Shown piece after piece: positions 10,163-10,642 of a DNA stretch of 10,642 nucleotides (within the stretch, counting starts at the first letter, position 1; the number at the start of each line of letters is the position of its first letter). Location: assembly GCA_023260355.1 (NCBI GenBank), contig JALQVJ010000026.1, forward strand, positions 1 to 10,642, read 5' to 3'. The position numbers and the translations under genes were made by a program. This stretch comes from Burkholderiaceae bacterium. Lineage in GTDB: Bacteria; Pseudomonadota; Gammaproteobacteria; Burkholderiales; Burkholderiaceae_C. Below the pieces are notes generated by a model that was not told where the DNA came from, ran no database searches, and saw only the letters and a program-made list of their open reading frames with translations.

Positions 10163-10168
10163 TAAAAT
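10163..10168 (+). promoter_or_regulatory. Candidate -10 element upstream of guaA
   Basis: TAAAAT lies 15 bases after the guaB stop and 63 bases before the guaA ATG. The same hexamer precedes the hydrolase gene and ratA. No -35 of good quality is found at 16-18 bases. If used, the leader would be about 57 bases and would contain the hairpin at 10192-10223. Confidence 0.3.
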
Positions 10169-10191
10169 CACTGATTTGGTCACGCTTACCC

Positions 10192-10230
10192 AACGGGCCG
10201 CTGGGAAACCCCTTCAGCCCGTTTTCTATT
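10192..10230 (+). terminator. Terminator-like hairpin in the guaB-guaA gap
   Basis: AACGGGC (10192-10198) pairs with GCCCGTT (10217-10223), and a smaller GGG-AAA-CCC pairing (10203-10205 with 10209-10211) can form inside. The tail TTCTATT follows, together with the last Ts of the stem giving TTTTCTATT. An alternative fold keeps AACGGG/CCCGTT and adds CTG/CAG. The structure ends eight bases before the guaA ATG, where no Shine-Dalgarno sequence is seen. It could end part of the guaB transcript or attenuate guaA. No known purine riboswitch motif is recognised. Confidence 0.5.
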
Positions 10231-10231
10231 G

Positions 10232-10642
10232 ATGCAACACGACAAAATCCTCATCCTTGATTTCGGCAGCCAAGTCACGCAGCTGATCGCTCGCCGCATT
10301 CGCGAAGCCAACGTCTACTGCGAGGTACATCCTTGCGATGTTTCAGATGAATGGGTGCGGGACTTTGCCGCCGATGGCCACCTCAAAGGTGTCGTGTTGA
10401 GTGGCAGCCATGCCAGCGTCTACGAAGAAAGCACCGACCGCGCGCCCGACGCGGTTTGGGCGCTGGGAGTACCGGTCCTTGGCATCTGCTACGGCATGCA
10501 AACCATGGCGCAGCAGTTGGGGGGCAAAGTCGAGAGTGGTCACACCCGCGAGTTTGGTTACGCTGAGGTGCGTGCCCATGGACACACTCAGTTCTTGGCT
10601 GGCATCGAGGATTTCTCCACTGCCGAAGGCCACGGCATGCTG
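10232..10642 (+). CDS. guaA: GMP synthase (glutamine-hydrolysing), N-terminal part (3' end outside window)
   Basis: GuaA turns XMP into GMP using ATP and glutamine-derived ammonia, directly after IMPDH. The first 137 codons are visible and remain open at the window end; the full enzyme is usually about 510-540 residues. They cover most of the class I glutamine amidotransferase domain: [20 protein letters not shown] (1-20), an oxyanion-strand segment [13 protein letters not shown] (54-66), the nucleophile motif GICYGMQ with C86, and [11 protein letters not shown] (103-113). The catalytic His-Glu pair and the ATP-pyrophosphatase domain lie beyond the edge. The [11 protein letters not shown] wording, in place of the commoner LSGGP, is one I associate with betaproteobacterial GuaA. 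The ATG at 10232 gives the usual N-terminus, although no Shine-Dalgarno sequence precedes it. It follows guaB by 83 bases with a hairpin between. Confidence 0.96.
   Translation, partial: MQHDKILILDFGSQVTQLIARRIREANVYCEVHPCDVSDEWVRDFAADGHLKGVVLSGSHASVYEESTDRAPDAVWALGVPVLGICYGMQTMAQQLGGKVESGHTREFGYAEVRAHGHTQFLAGIEDFSTAEGHGML

Overview
The window is a stretch of bacterial chromosome that reads as housekeeping DNA from a betaproteobacterium, most likely order Burkholderiales and probably family Comamonadaceae. This placement rests on protein signatures I recognise (the RbfA N-terminus [12 protein letters not shown], the GuaA segment [11 protein letters not shown]), the gene order infB-rbfA-truB-typA, and the moderately high G+C content. 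It is inference from memory, not a database search. No insertion sequence, phage gene, tRNA, rRNA or CRISPR array is visible.

Layout. Positions 2-4739 (+) hold a translation block: the 3' part of infB (IF2), rbfA (30S maturation), truB (tRNA psi55 synthase) and typA/bipA (ribosome-associated GTPase). It closes with a strong intrinsic terminator at 4771-4807. After a 216-base gap carrying a cluster of AACGAT-type inverted repeats comes a stand-alone 3-hydroxyisobutyryl-CoA hydrolase/enoyl-CoA hydratase family gene (4956-6044, +). It converges on a YeeE/YedE-type membrane protein, probably a thiosulfate or sulfur-compound transporter (6088-7128, -). Also on the minus strand is smpB (7252-7746), the tmRNA partner, divergent from ratA (7797-8246, +), whose stop codon abuts the start of rnfH/ratB (8247-8603, +). 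guaB (8679-10148, +) and the first 137 codons of guaA (10232 to the window end, +) follow.

How the genes work together. infB, rbfA, truB and typA all serve translation initiation, ribosome assembly or tRNA modification. smpB/ratA/rnfH is a conserved proteobacterial neighbourhood around ribosome rescue. guaB and guaA are the two consecutive steps from IMP to GMP. The acyl-CoA enzyme and the sulfur transporter are accessory metabolic genes set between the two housekeeping blocks.

I do not see a convincing undescribed system. The leads most worth checking are regulatory: a terminator-like hairpin in the guaA leader, the AACGAT repeat cluster at the hydrolase promoter, a GC-rich hairpin just before rbfA (which lacks a Shine-Dalgarno sequence), and a structured 123-base region between yeeE and smpB containing a possible 27-codon ORF.
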